Under the pieces are notes generated by a model, which saw only the letters and a list, made by a program, of their open reading frames with translations, was not told where the DNA came from and made no database searches. This document shows, piece by piece, positions 16,153-24,789 of a stretch of DNA of 64,000 nucleotides. Source of the stretch: Thiomicrorhabdus sp041583835 (lineage in GTDB: Bacteria; Pseudomonadota; Gammaproteobacteria; Thiomicrospirales; Thiomicrospiraceae); assembly GCF_041583835.1 (NCBI RefSeq), contig NZ_JBFHFC010000005.1:98385-162384 (forward strand), given 5' to 3'. Position 1 is the first letter of the stretch. The number at the start of each line of letters is the position of its first letter. A program made the position numbers and the translations under genes.

Positions 16153-16728
16153 ATGAAATTTACGAGCAAGGTTGCCGATCTGTTTTGCGAATCCCAAGAG
16201 AGAAGGCGGTTCAATACAGCGTTGGAAAACAAGTATGAGCGTCTGTATCGTCTGGCCTATGCTTGGAGCCATCATCCTGCATTAGCGCAAGATCTTGTAC
16301 AGGAAACTATGTTGAAAGCGTTGGAAAAGCGCAAAGATATTAGCAATTTGGAGCATTTAGACGCTTGGTTGAGTAAGATCATGCGAAATCTGTTTTTGGA
16401 TAACATGCGTTTCAATCGTCGTTGGGAATGGACCGAAGAAGCGGAAATCGATCAGCACTATTCGGTTGAATGCAGCGAGTCGGAAATGATTAAGAAGCAG
16501 ACGCAAGACGCTTTTTATCAAGCGATGGCAAAATTGCCGTTTGACCAGAGAGAGGTCATTGTCTTAGCGGATTTGCAGGGATTCAGTTATCAGGAAATTT
16601 CGGATATCACTTCCACTCCGATCGGCACGGTAATGAGTCGAATTTCTCGGGGGCGCGAGAAGTTACGATCCTTGTTAGAGAATAGTGATGTGCAAAAGCA
16701 CAAAGTGGTTCCATTACGGAGAAATTGA
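16153..16728 (+). CDS. ECF sigma factor (sigma-70 family)
   Basis: 191 residues. Region 2 reads LYRLAYAWSHHPALAQDLVQETMLKALEKR and LDAWLSKIMRNLFLDNMR, the usual -10 recognition and core-binding helices. Region 4 reads AMAKLPFDQREVIVLADLQGFSYQEIS, then PIGTVMSRISRGREKLRSLL, the -35 helix-turn-helix. There are about 25 extra residues at the N-terminus and a basic tail. It is followed directly by its probable anti-sigma factor (stop at 16726-16728, next ATG at 16734). ECF factors are released when the membrane anti-sigma receives a signal. The divergent DsrE-DsrE-porin operon is its most likely target. Confidence 0.93.
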   Translation: MKFTSKVADLFCESQERRRFNTALENKYERLYRLAYAWSHHPALAQDLVQETMLKALEKRKDISNLEHLDAWLSKIMRNLFLDNMRFNRRWEWTEEAEIDQHYSVECSESEMIKKQTQDAFYQAMAKLPFDQREVIVLADLQGFSYQEISDITSTPIGTVMSRISRGREKLRSLLENSDVQKHKVVPLRRN

Positions 16729-16733
16729 AATTA

Positions 16734-17429
16734 ATGGGTAAATCAATTCAAACCTATCAGTTACATGCATACATCGACGGACAACTTTCCAGTGAAGAGT
16801 GTTTTGAGGTTGAAGAGGCAATGCGGCTAGATTCAAAATTACAGGATGAGGTTTGTCATCTTCGTACTCTTAAATCCAAAGTGAAAGAGGCTTATGCGGA
16901 TATTCCGGTGCCGGAAAGAAAATCGAGTGCCCCGGTGTCTAAACGAGTTTGGTCGATTCCTAAAACGGCAGCGGCTTCTCTGTTTTTGGGCGTTGTATTG
17001 GGTGCCGGAATGCTTAGTCTGCTGACCGGTCAAAACAGCGGCGAGTCATATCAAACATTGGCGCAAGCAGTACCTCAAGAAGACAAATACATTGTGCATT
17101 TGGATTCGGACGACCTGGTCAAACAGGCGGAAGCTTTGCAGAAGATCGAACAGTTGTTGAAAGAGGGCGGGCCAAAAGTCAAAGTCGATTTCATTTCCAA
17201 TTATCATGGTGTGAAGATGTTCGACGCCGATAACCCGAATCACAAACAACTGGAGAACCTGTTAAGCCATTACGATAATTTAACCTTGTATGCGTGTAAA
17301 AGAGCGTTGGAAAGAGCGTTGGAAAGAGGCGAAAAGGTTAATGTACTTCCAATGGTCAAACACGATAAACCGGCGATCGATGCGGTGGTGGAACGCCTAA
17401 ACGAGGGTTGGAAATACATCAAGATTTGA
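16734..17429 (+). CDS. Membrane anti-sigma factor with periplasmic DsrE-like domain
   Basis: 231 residues from the ATG at 16734 (GGAGA lies 11 bp upstream; a TTG at 16725 overlapping the sigma stop is possible). Residues 1-55 resemble anti-sigma domains (QLHAYIDGQLSSEECFEVEEAM) but lack the HxxxCxxC zinc motif. A single membrane segment spans about 77-98 (AAASLFLGVVLGAGMLSLL), placing the rest outside. Residues 117-231 look like the two secreted DsrE-like proteins encoded opposite: KYIVHLDSDDLVKQAEAL, VKVDFISNYHGVKMF, LTLYACKRAL (Cys188) and LNEGWKYIKI. A 12-bp tandem duplication follows the Cys. The assembly suggests a sensor of sulfur or redox state, or of the soluble DsrE proteins. I know of no described anti-sigma with this ectodomain. 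Confidence 0.82.
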   Translation: MGKSIQTYQLHAYIDGQLSSEECFEVEEAMRLDSKLQDEVCHLRTLKSKVKEAYADIPVPERKSSAPVSKRVWSIPKTAAASLFLGVVLGAGMLSLLTGQNSGESYQTLAQAVPQEDKYIVHLDSDDLVKQAEALQKIEQLLKEGGPKVKVDFISNYHGVKMFDADNPNHKQLENLLSHYDNLTLYACKRALERALERGEKVNVLPMVKHDKPAIDAVVERLNEGWKYIKI

Positions 17430-17433
17430 TTTG

Positions 17434-17458
17434 CGGTTTGAACAAACCGGTTCCTTTT
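17434..17458 (+). terminator. Possible weak terminator after the anti-sigma gene
   Basis: CGGTTT (17434-17439) and AAACCG (17444-17449) form a short stem, followed by GTTCCTTTTTG. The stem is short and the T-run interrupted. Confidence 0.4.
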
Positions 17459-17520
17459 TGATATGGATCGATTCGGGGTATACTTAGCGCATGTTTTTTA
17501 AAATGAATTAGAAGCTTTGT

Positions 17521-18837
17521 ATGCTAAATTCCCGGACGCGGTCGACCTCCTCTTTTTTTCTTTCGAGACGTTTTTTTCCGTTGTTTTGGGTGCAGTTTCT
17601 AGGCGCGTTTAACGACAACCTTTATAAAAATGCGATGGTGATGCTCATCGCTTTCCAGCTCAGTCAATCCGACGAGCAGACCGGTTTATACATCACATTG
17701 GCAGCCGGTATCTTCATTTTGCCGTTTTTCCTGTTTTCCGCTTTTGCCGGGCAAATTGCCGATCATTTTCCGAAATCCGTTTTGATTCGAAAAATCAAAT
17801 TAGCCGAAATTTTGATTATGGCGACCGGCGTTCTGGGGCTGTTAAGTCTGCAATTGGAGTGGCTTTATGTGTCGCTGTTTTTAATGGGCACGCAGTCGGC
17901 TTTTTTCGGGCCGATTAAGTATTCGATTTTGCCGGAGGTGCTTCAAGAAAATCAATTGTTACGCGGTAACGGTTGGTTTAGCGGCTCTACTTTCATCGCC
18001 ATTTTATTGGGTACGATTGCCGGAGGCAGCGGTGTCGTGATGGAAAACGGCACTGTATGGATATCGTCGGCGGTCATGGGCGTTGCGGTTTTGGGATACG
18101 TTGCCAGTCTATTGGTTCCGGCTACATCCCAACAAACGGCCGATGTTAAGATCGATAAAAACATCTTCCGAAGTACTTGGCAGATCATTCGATCTTGCCG
18201 CGAATTTTCCCAGGCGTTCTCGGCCGTGTTGGCGATTTCGTGGTTCTGGTTCATCGGTGCGGTCCTTCTCAGTCAGATTCCAACCTTTGTTAAATACACT
18301 TTTTTTGCCAATGAAGATGTGGTGGTGGCGTTTTTGACCATGTTTTCCATTGGTATTGCCGTAGGCGCGGGCCTGGCCGCTAAATTGTCCAAACAACGGG
18401 TTAACTTGCAGTATCACCCGTGGTTGTTGGTATCGATGTCTTTATTATTGATGCTTAGTGTTTGGGTGGCCGATTCCATTGCGTCACCGACGGTCATTCA
18501 CGATACGTCCGTTTTGATGGGATTGGGTGAGTTTTTAGGGTTGTGGCCTGAAAGCCTGTCTTTGGTGTTTATGTTTGTCTTGGCGGTGGCAGGAGGAGCC
18601 TATATTGTGCCCTTATACACCCAGTTGCAGATAAAGACCCCGCAAAACACTCGTGCTAGAATGATCGCCGTTAATAACATCGTCAATGCGTTTTTGATGG
18701 TGTTGTCATCGATTTTAATCATGGTGGGGTATATGTTTGATCTGACGTTACCGATCATGTTGTTGATATTGGCGGTGTTTAATTTGGCGATTGCCGGATT
18801 GTTTTACCGCCGATCCACGTTGAATGACGGGCTGTAA
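17521..18837 (+). CDS. lplT: Lysophospholipid transporter LplT-like (MFS)
   Basis: 438 residues, 12 membrane segments, major facilitator superfamily. The N-terminal FWVQFLGAFNDNLYKNAMVMLI and the loop GQIADHFPKSVLIRKIKLAEI, then GTQSAFFGPIKYSILPEVLQENQLLRGNGW (read in parts), are features of the LplT group. LplT flips lysophospholipids inward so that Aas can re-acylate them. The next gene, 69 bp downstream, is an Aas-like acyltransferase/synthetase, which strongly supports the role. It is somewhat longer than the E. coli protein, mostly in loops. Confidence 0.87.
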   Translation: MLNSRTRSTSSFFLSRRFFPLFWVQFLGAFNDNLYKNAMVMLIAFQLSQSDEQTGLYITLAAGIFILPFFLFSAFAGQIADHFPKSVLIRKIKLAEILIMATGVLGLLSLQLEWLYVSLFLMGTQSAFFGPIKYSILPEVLQENQLLRGNGWFSGSTFIAILLGTIAGGSGVVMENGTVWISSAVMGVAVLGYVASLLVPATSQQTADVKIDKNIFRSTWQIIRSCREFSQAFSAVLAISWFWFIGAVLLSQIPTFVKYTFFANEDVVVAFLTMFSIGIAVGAGLAAKLSKQRVNLQYHPWLLVSMSLLLMLSVWVADSIASPTVIHDTSVLMGLGEFLGLWPESLSLVFMFVLAVAGGAYIVPLYTQLQIKTPQNTRARMIAVNNIVNAFLMVLSSILIMVGYMFDLTLPIMLLILAVFNLAIAGLFYRRSTLNDGL

Positions 18838-18906
18838 AGCCGTTGCGAATAAAAAATAAGATGCGTCGTGGATTGAAGAAGAGTATTGGAAAGTTGAGGA
18901 GTCACA

Positions 18907-21069
18907 ATGAAGTGGTTGGTTAAATCTTTTATTAGGTTGTTGTTTAAAGTTTTCTATCGCGTGGAAGTCAGAGGATTGGAAAACTACCATGCCGTTGATC
19001 AGAGTAAACAACCGCTTTTGATTGTCGCCAACCATGTTTCGTTGTTGGACGGGCCGTTGATCGATTTATTCGTTCCGGGTGAAACGACCTTCATGGTCGG
19101 CATGAACCACGCCAAAAAATGGTACGGCAAGTTTGTGCTGTATTTCGGTAAGTTCTTTACCGTCGATCTGCACAGCCCTTATGCTGCCAAACACATGATC
19201 GCCGAATTGAAAAAAGGCAAGCAGTGCATGATCTTTCCGGAAGGCCGCATTACCACGACCGGCGGTTTAATGAAGGTTTACGAAGGTACGGCCATGGTGG
19301 CCGATAAAACCCATGCGGCGATTCTTCCGGTACATATCCGCGGAGCGGAGTTGAGCAAGTTGTCCTATTTGAACGGCCAGTTCTATGCCTATATCAAACA
19401 ATTCTGGTTTCCTAAAATCACGTTGACTATTTTACCGGCCGAAAACATCAACCCTCCGGCACGTTTAAAGGGTCATAGCCGCCATCACTCCTTAAAGCAG
19501 AATATCTATATCTTGATGAGAGATCTGGCTTATTACGGTTTGATCGAAGAGAAGAGCCTGTTTAAGACATTAGTTAAGGCGAAGCAGAGTTACCATGCCA
19601 ACCAGACGTGCGTCGAAGACATCAACGATCAGTCGTTGAGTCTGAAAAAAATGCTGCTGGCATCGAAAGTTTTAGGTAAACAGCTTCAGAAGGTTTTGGC
19701 GGATGAAAAAAGGGTGGGAGTGATGTTGCCCAACGTTTCCGGCATGCCGGCGACCTTTTTCGCTTTGCAAGCCTACGGTTACGTGCCGGCGATGATCAAC
19801 TTTACGGCAGGGTTCAGAGCGATCAAGTCGGCTTGCGATACCGCCGAACTTAAAACCATTATCACGTCGCGTAAATTTGTCGATGCCTTTGGTCTGCAGC
19901 CGCTGATTGACGAGATGCAGGATAAGGTTCGATTTGTGATTTTGGAAGAGGTGCGAGCAAATATCGGTGTCTTAAACAAATTAGGCGCCTTGTTCAGCCG
20001 TACGGCAGCATTGCCGGGCTATCAAAAAGACGCACATTCCGAGGCGGTGGTGTTATTTACTTCGGGATCGGAAGGGGTTCCGAAAGGGGTCGTGTTGTCG
20101 CATCAAAATATCGTCAGCAATATCGAGCAGATCAGTTCTATGTTGACCCTATTGCCGGGTGAACGGTTGTTTAATGCGTTACCGACATTCCATAGCTTCG
20201 GTTTGACGGCGGGTATGCTTTGGCCGATTTTGAAGGGCGCCAAAGTGTTTTTATATCCGTCCCCGGTGCACTATGCGCTGGTACCGGAGATGTGTTACCA
20301 GACCAATGCGCGTTTGATGTTTGGTACCGATACGTTTTTTAACGGCTATGCGCGTAAAGCCAATCCATACGATTTCTATAGCGTCAGGGCGATGGTGGCC
20401 GGGGCGGAGCGTTTACGCCCCGAAACCCGCCAGCTATATGCCGAAAAATTCCATACGCCGATTTATGAGGGTTACGGCGTTACCGAAACCTCGCCGGTCT
20501 TGTCGGTGAACATTCCGACTTCGTTCAAGAACGGTTCGGTCGGTCAACTGGTTCCGGCTGTCGAATACCGTCTCGAAGAGGTTCCCGGTATTGCCGAAGG
20601 CGGACGTTTGCAGGTTAAAGGGCCTAATATTATGTTGGGTTATTTGATGCCGGATCAACCGGGTGTGCTACAGGCGCCACCGGAGGGTTGGCATGACACC
20701 GGCGATATCGTCTCGGTGGATGAAGACGGTTTTGTGTGGATCAAAGGGCGTGCGAAACGATTTGCCAAGATCGGCGGCGAGATGGTTTCTTTGACCGCAG
20801 TTGAAAGTTATATCAATCAGTCGAGTCCGAACGGGCATCATGTGGTGGTTGCGGTTCCCGATTCGCGCAGAGGCGAGCAGTTGGTGTTGGTAACCGATGA
20901 TTGCGAGTTAAGCCGCAGTACGATTACCGAAGCCGCCAAACAGCAACAGGTTGCCGATATCATGATTCCGAAAACCATTATCCTGGTCGAGTCGATTCCG
21001 GTTTCCGGTACCGGTAAAACCAACTATCCGGAAGTTCAAAAAATCGCCGAGCGCCATTTCGGTTCTTAA
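18907..21069 (+). CDS. aas: Aas-like acyltransferase / acyl-ACP synthetase
   Basis: 720 residues in two domains. Residues 1-200 are a PlsC-type acyltransferase: NHVSLLDG carries the HX4D catalytic pair, and FPEGRITTTGG the phosphate-binding motif. Residues from about 240 on are an AMP-forming adenylation domain: VLFTSGSEGVPKGVVLSHQN (P-loop), FHSFGLTAGM, YEGYGVTETSPV, and GWHDTGDIVSVDEDGFVWIKGR with the hinge. The E. coli homologue activates a fatty acid and transfers it to 2-acyl-glycerophosphoethanolamine for membrane repair. The upstream neighbour is LplT. GAGGAG precedes the ATG. Confidence 0.92.
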   Translation: MKWLVKSFIRLLFKVFYRVEVRGLENYHAVDQSKQPLLIVANHVSLLDGPLIDLFVPGETTFMVGMNHAKKWYGKFVLYFGKFFTVDLHSPYAAKHMIAELKKGKQCMIFPEGRITTTGGLMKVYEGTAMVADKTHAAILPVHIRGAELSKLSYLNGQFYAYIKQFWFPKITLTILPAENINPPARLKGHSRHHSLKQNIYILMRDLAYYGLIEEKSLFKTLVKAKQSYHANQTCVEDINDQSLSLKKMLLASKVLGKQLQKVLADEKRVGVMLPNVSGMPATFFALQAYGYVPAMINFTAGFRAIKSACDTAELKTIITSRKFVDAFGLQPLIDEMQDKVRFVILEEVRANIGVLNKLGALFSRTAALPGYQKDAHSEAVVLFTSGSEGVPKGVVLSHQNIVSNIEQISSMLTLLPGERLFNALPTFHSFGLTAGMLWPILKGAKVFLYPSPVHYALVPEMCYQTNARLMFGTDTFFNGYARKANPYDFYSVRAMVAGAERLRPETRQLYAEKFHTPIYEGYGVTETSPVLSVNIPTSFKNGSVGQLVPAVEYRLEEVPGIAEGGRLQVKGPNIMLGYLMPDQPGVLQAPPEGWHDTGDIVSVDEDGFVWIKGRAKRFAKIGGEMVSLTAVESYINQSSPNGHHVVVAVPDSRRGEQLVLVTDDCELSRSTITEAAKQQQVADIMIPKTIILVESIPVSGTGKTNYPEVQKIAERHFGS

Positions 21070-21114
21070 AACGGGCACCGGGCACTCGACAAGCAAATTG
21101 CGGATGTGGGGGTT

Positions 21115-22818
21115 TTAACGGGCGTATAGAGCTTTTAATTGGCTCTCTTGTCGGATTGAACCGGATGTTTGTTCCAGCTTCTTCAACGATTCGCAAAGTG
21201 CCAGGCGCATGGCGTCCGTAAATTCACCTTGATTGAACAGGCTGGCTTCCAGTTGTTGAAGTCGGGCGATCAATTCCCGATCATCCAATTCCGCGAAACT
21301 TTGAATCCGATGCCGTTCACGCAGCCACTGTCTTAGGGCGGGGTAGAGTTGTTGCGCTGGCAGTTTGCAAATATCGTCTATTTCCGACCAGACCGGTTCG
21401 GTTGGTTTCGAATCGCTGTCGGTGCTTTCTTTTTCTTTAATTGTGATCGCTTTAATCTGACGTCTGGTTCTTAACCACAGTGCCAGTGTCGCCACCCATA
21501 GAAAAGCAAATACGGCGGTTGATATCTGCCATGGCAGATTGTTTGCGGATTGTTTGACAATCGAATGAGGCGGTACGGTTGTGAGATCGTGTGCCTGCAT
21601 ATCGGCTCCCGGCGTGGCGGTAGACGTTGCGGTGTCCGCGGCGGGTAAAATTTCAAAGGTTTTACCCGGAATCAGGGTTGTTTCCAGCTTGTCGGTCTGA
21701 GTATTCCACCAGTAGAGCGTCTGCTCCGGCAGGGTTAAGCTGCCCGCTTGGGTAGGAATGATGGCGCGTTTAAGCTGCTTATTACTGATAATGCCGTTTT
21801 GTTGTTTATCTTCTTGGGTGCTGGGTTGATCCGGATAGACTTTGAACCCGCTTTGCGAATCGATTTTTAGGGTCGGCAATTGATTCGCCATCAGCCCGTC
21901 GACGTTTAAAGTCAGGGTTTGGGTTAAAGTATCGCCGACATGAATTGCGCCGTCCGGAAGATTCCACTGTTGGCTAACGCTGACCTTATTGGCCGGTAAC
22001 CAGGCATTAGTGGATTTATCCTTAAAGACTTTCGGTTCCGGCTTGACCCGCAAGCTAATCGGGTTAGCCTCTTCTTGAATCTGTTTCAAGTGACTGCCGA
22101 GTTGAATTCGCCCGCCGAATTGAGGGGTGGCGATTTTAAGTTCGCCGCTACTTTGCGGATAGATCGCATAAACCCATTCATAGACGGTATAGGCTTGCCC
22201 TTTAATTTGCTTATTGAAAACCGATTCTTTTTTAAGCGGTTCCACCAACGCATTGCCGAATTCCGGCGGGCGGATATTGCCGGAGATCAAGCGTCCTTGA
22301 TAGTAGAAGCGCAGGGTGTAGATGACTTGTCCTTGTACATAGGGCGAGTCGGTACTGACTTTGGCTTCGAAGAAATAGGGTTTTAAATTGCCCTTTTGCA
22401 ATGATTTTTGCAGCGGCATAACCGTTAATTTGTATGGTTGGCTAGTCACGTCGCCGACCTTGAAGGGCGGCACGATCAATTCACCGACCTGTTTCGGCAA
22501 CAGTTGAATCAGCCAGCGAGTACTGGATTGAAAATCGCCGTTGACCATTTGGATATTATTGCTGCGTTGGGAACCTAATATTTCGAATTGATCCTTGAGT
22601 TCATCCAGATTGAGTTGCCCCAGAGTGCTTTGAAAGTCGGCTGTGACATAGAGATTGATAATATCGCCAAATTCGACCGTCTGGCGGTCCGTTTCCACTG
22701 TGAGGGAGTCTGACCAGGATGAAGTCGAAAAAACGCTGAGAAGGCTAAATATGAGCGCAACAGCGAGTCTTTTTATCGGATCTAGGTGAAATCTTTTTTG
22801 GATTAGCATGCTTACCAT
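21115..22818 (-). CDS. batD: BatD-like protein, operon 1
   Basis: 567 residues. A signal peptide (LAVALIFSLLSVFSTSSWS) is followed by Ig-like domains of the BatD family: SLTVETDRQTVEFGDIINLYV, FEILGSQRSNNIQMVNGDFQSS, SQPYKLTVMPL, and VYEWVYAIYPQSSGELKIATPQFGG. A membrane segment near residues 425-450 (WQISTAVFAFLWVATLALWL) is followed by a helical cytoplasmic tail. BatD proteins belong to MoxR-VWA envelope systems named for aerotolerance in Bacteroides; their biochemical role is unresolved. It overlaps the stop of the VWA-TPR gene by 7 bp; an alternative ATG at 22809 has GGTAAG just before it. It is the last gene of operon 1. Confidence 0.88.
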   Translation of the reverse strand: MVSMLIQKRFHLDPIKRLAVALIFSLLSVFSTSSWSDSLTVETDRQTVEFGDIINLYVTADFQSTLGQLNLDELKDQFEILGSQRSNNIQMVNGDFQSSTRWLIQLLPKQVGELIVPPFKVGDVTSQPYKLTVMPLQKSLQKGNLKPYFFEAKVSTDSPYVQGQVIYTLRFYYQGRLISGNIRPPEFGNALVEPLKKESVFNKQIKGQAYTVYEWVYAIYPQSSGELKIATPQFGGRIQLGSHLKQIQEEANPISLRVKPEPKVFKDKSTNAWLPANKVSVSQQWNLPDGAIHVGDTLTQTLTLNVDGLMANQLPTLKIDSQSGFKVYPDQPSTQEDKQQNGIISNKQLKRAIIPTQAGSLTLPEQTLYWWNTQTDKLETTLIPGKTFEILPAADTATSTATPGADMQAHDLTTVPPHSIVKQSANNLPWQISTAVFAFLWVATLALWLRTRRQIKAITIKEKESTDSDSKPTEPVWSEIDDICKLPAQQLYPALRQWLRERHRIQSFAELDDRELIARLQQLEASLFNQGEFTDAMRLALCESLKKLEQTSGSIRQESQLKALYAR

Positions 22819-24788
22819 ATCTTTTTCGTTGCCTGTTCACCCGGTTTATCGGGCGCATTGTTTGTTTGGTTCTGGAATTGGTATTCGAATTTGCGTTTCA
22901 AAAACAGCCCCGGCTGATCGGGAATTTGTTGCAACCAGTTTTCGGTGGCTTGCTGCTGTTCGGTCTTTTTTAACGATTCAGCCGGTTGATTAGGGTCGTT
23001 TGATTTGTCCGCCAGCTCTTGTGCTTGTGACGCTTTTTCCTGTTTTGAATCGGCGGATTCTTTTGCGGTTTTTCCATCCGATTGTTCGCCGTCCGATTGA
23101 GACGGTTCTTTTGATTTTTCTTTATCGGCCGCTGGCGGCTGTTTTTGCTGTTTGGCGGATTGTTTTTGGGTTCCGTCATGCTGTTGATTGTCGCTTTGGC
23201 CTTGCGATTGTGCAGTTTTATCTTGATCCTGTTTGCTTGTAGAACCGTTTTCAGCACGGTTTTGTTCGCCGTTCTTTTTCTGTTGACCCGACGAAGACTG
23301 ATTAGAAGACGAATTCGTTTGTTGGTCTTGCGAGTCTTTCGATTTCGACTGTTGCGGCGACTTCATCGATTGATCGGCCGTCTGCTGCTGTTGGTCAAGG
23401 ATTCGATCCACCAGTTTGAGGTTGCTCTGCGCGTCCTTCAAGTCGGGTTGTTTTTGCAAAGCCTGTTCATAGGCTTGTTTGGCCTCTTTGAGTTGGCCTT
23501 GTTTGGCAAGTGCATTGCCTAGGTTGTACAGTCCCGACGCACTTGGATCCTTTTTAAACTGTTCGGCGGCTTCTTTGTATTTTCCGTTGCGGTATAGGGT
23601 ACTGCCTTTCCATTGAGGGGATTTGAACAGCGATTCCGCCGCTTGGTAATCCTGTTTTTTCCAGGCTTTATACGCTTGCTGGTCGGGTGTTTGGAACACA
23701 TCGGCAAAGTCGGAAAGCTTGGTGTCGGCGTAGCTCGGCGGTGAATACAGGCTACCGATCGGCATCAACAGCAACAGACTTAAACTGAACAGCCAGCCAC
23801 GTCGATAAGCGAGCGCCAATAACGGCAACATGGCCATAATAACGGCGGTACCGTCGTCTAAACGATGCAAAACTTCTTTGTCTTTTTCATGTTCGGCTTG
23901 CTGTTTGGCAAAGGCTTCCAGTTGGTTTGGCATGAGGCGATCCAAATCGGTTTCGTCGACCGTTAACGGGGTCAGGGCGGCACCGCTTTGACGACTTAAT
24001 TTTTCCAGTTCCGCATACGGTAGTTTAGGAAGTACGATCGCCCCGTTGTCGTCTTTAAGCAAACCGTAATTCGGGATATTGACTGCGCCGCCGCTTTGCG
24101 TGCCGACGGCCAGAATGCTCAAGCTATAACCTTTGCTCTGAATCCAGTCCGCAATCGCTTGACGCTGTTCGTTTTCGAGATCGTCGGTTACCCAGACAAT
24201 GTGCCCCTGAGTGACGTTGGCGCCTTTAAAAAGAAGGTCGGCTTGCTGCATCGCCAACAACGGCTCGGAACCGTATTTCGGCATCATCATCGGGTTAAGC
24301 GTCGGCACCAGCGACAACAGGGTTTGGTTGTCTTCCGAAATCGGCGCAATGGTATGTGCCGTGCCTGCATAAGCAACCAGTCCGAATGCGGTTTCCGGGT
24401 GCTTTTTCAACAGGTCGATCAACTTAAAGCGCGCGCGGCTGATGCGGTTGGGTTTAATGTCTTCGGCCAGCATCGAAAGTGAAAGATCGAGCAGGATGAC
24501 CGTACCCTGGTGGGTTTTTTCGGCCGGTAGTTTAACCGATTTCAGGCTGGGTCCCGCCAAGGCTAGAATCGCCATGATCCACAAGCATGCCAAACCGATG
24601 ACCGCCAGACGGTTGGAACTGAGGCCTTGGGTTTGGTTTTGAGAATTGAGTAGTAATTTATGGAATTTGGGGGCGATGACTTTCTGCCATGCACCTTGCT
24701 GGAGTTTGATGTGCCAGGCTTTCCAAACAAGCCAGACGACCGGAATCAACGCTAGGAACCACCACGGACGTAAAAAGTGAATTTCCAT
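22812..24788 (-). CDS. VWA-TPR membrane protein (BatB-BatC fusion), operon 1
   Basis: 658 residues. Two membrane segments near the N-terminus (WWFLALIPVVWLVWKAW, AVIGLACLWIMAILALAG) are followed by a VWA domain with an intact MIDAS motif (ILLDLSLSMLAEDI, DxSxS) and WVTDDLEN. A third membrane segment (MLPLLALAYRRGWLFSLSLLLLM) precedes TPR units (GLYNLGNALAKQGQLKEAKQAYEQAL in parts). Residues about 470-620 are a low-complexity stretch rich in Gln, Ser, Lys and Asp, with no fold expected. This matches BatB and BatC joined in one chain. It is preceded by the BatA-type gene at 1-bp spacing. Counterpart in operon 2 is at 56824-58881. Confidence 0.9.
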   Translation of the reverse strand: MEIHFLRPWWFLALIPVVWLVWKAWHIKLQQGAWQKVIAPKFHKLLLNSQNQTQGLSSNRLAVIGLACLWIMAILALAGPSLKSVKLPAEKTHQGTVILLDLSLSMLAEDIKPNRISRARFKLIDLLKKHPETAFGLVAYAGTAHTIAPISEDNQTLLSLVPTLNPMMMPKYGSEPLLAMQQADLLFKGANVTQGHIVWVTDDLENEQRQAIADWIQSKGYSLSILAVGTQSGGAVNIPNYGLLKDDNGAIVLPKLPYAELEKLSRQSGAALTPLTVDETDLDRLMPNQLEAFAKQQAEHEKDKEVLHRLDDGTAVIMAMLPLLALAYRRGWLFSLSLLLLMPIGSLYSPPSYADTKLSDFADVFQTPDQQAYKAWKKQDYQAAESLFKSPQWKGSTLYRNGKYKEAAEQFKKDPSASGLYNLGNALAKQGQLKEAKQAYEQALQKQPDLKDAQSNLKLVDRILDQQQQTADQSMKSPQQSKSKDSQDQQTNSSSNQSSSGQQKKNGEQNRAENGSTSKQDQDKTAQSQGQSDNQQHDGTQKQSAKQQKQPPAADKEKSKEPSQSDGEQSDGKTAKESADSKQEKASQAQELADKSNDPNQPAESLKKTEQQQATENWLQQIPDQPGLFLKRKFEYQFQNQTNNAPDKPGEQATKKIW

Positions 24789-24789
24789 T

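Noticed and set aside
22970..23522. Several overlapping frames across the low-complexity tail of the VWA-TPR gene.
   Set aside because: They are read through the repetitive Gln/Ser/Lys codons of the real gene on the minus strand.
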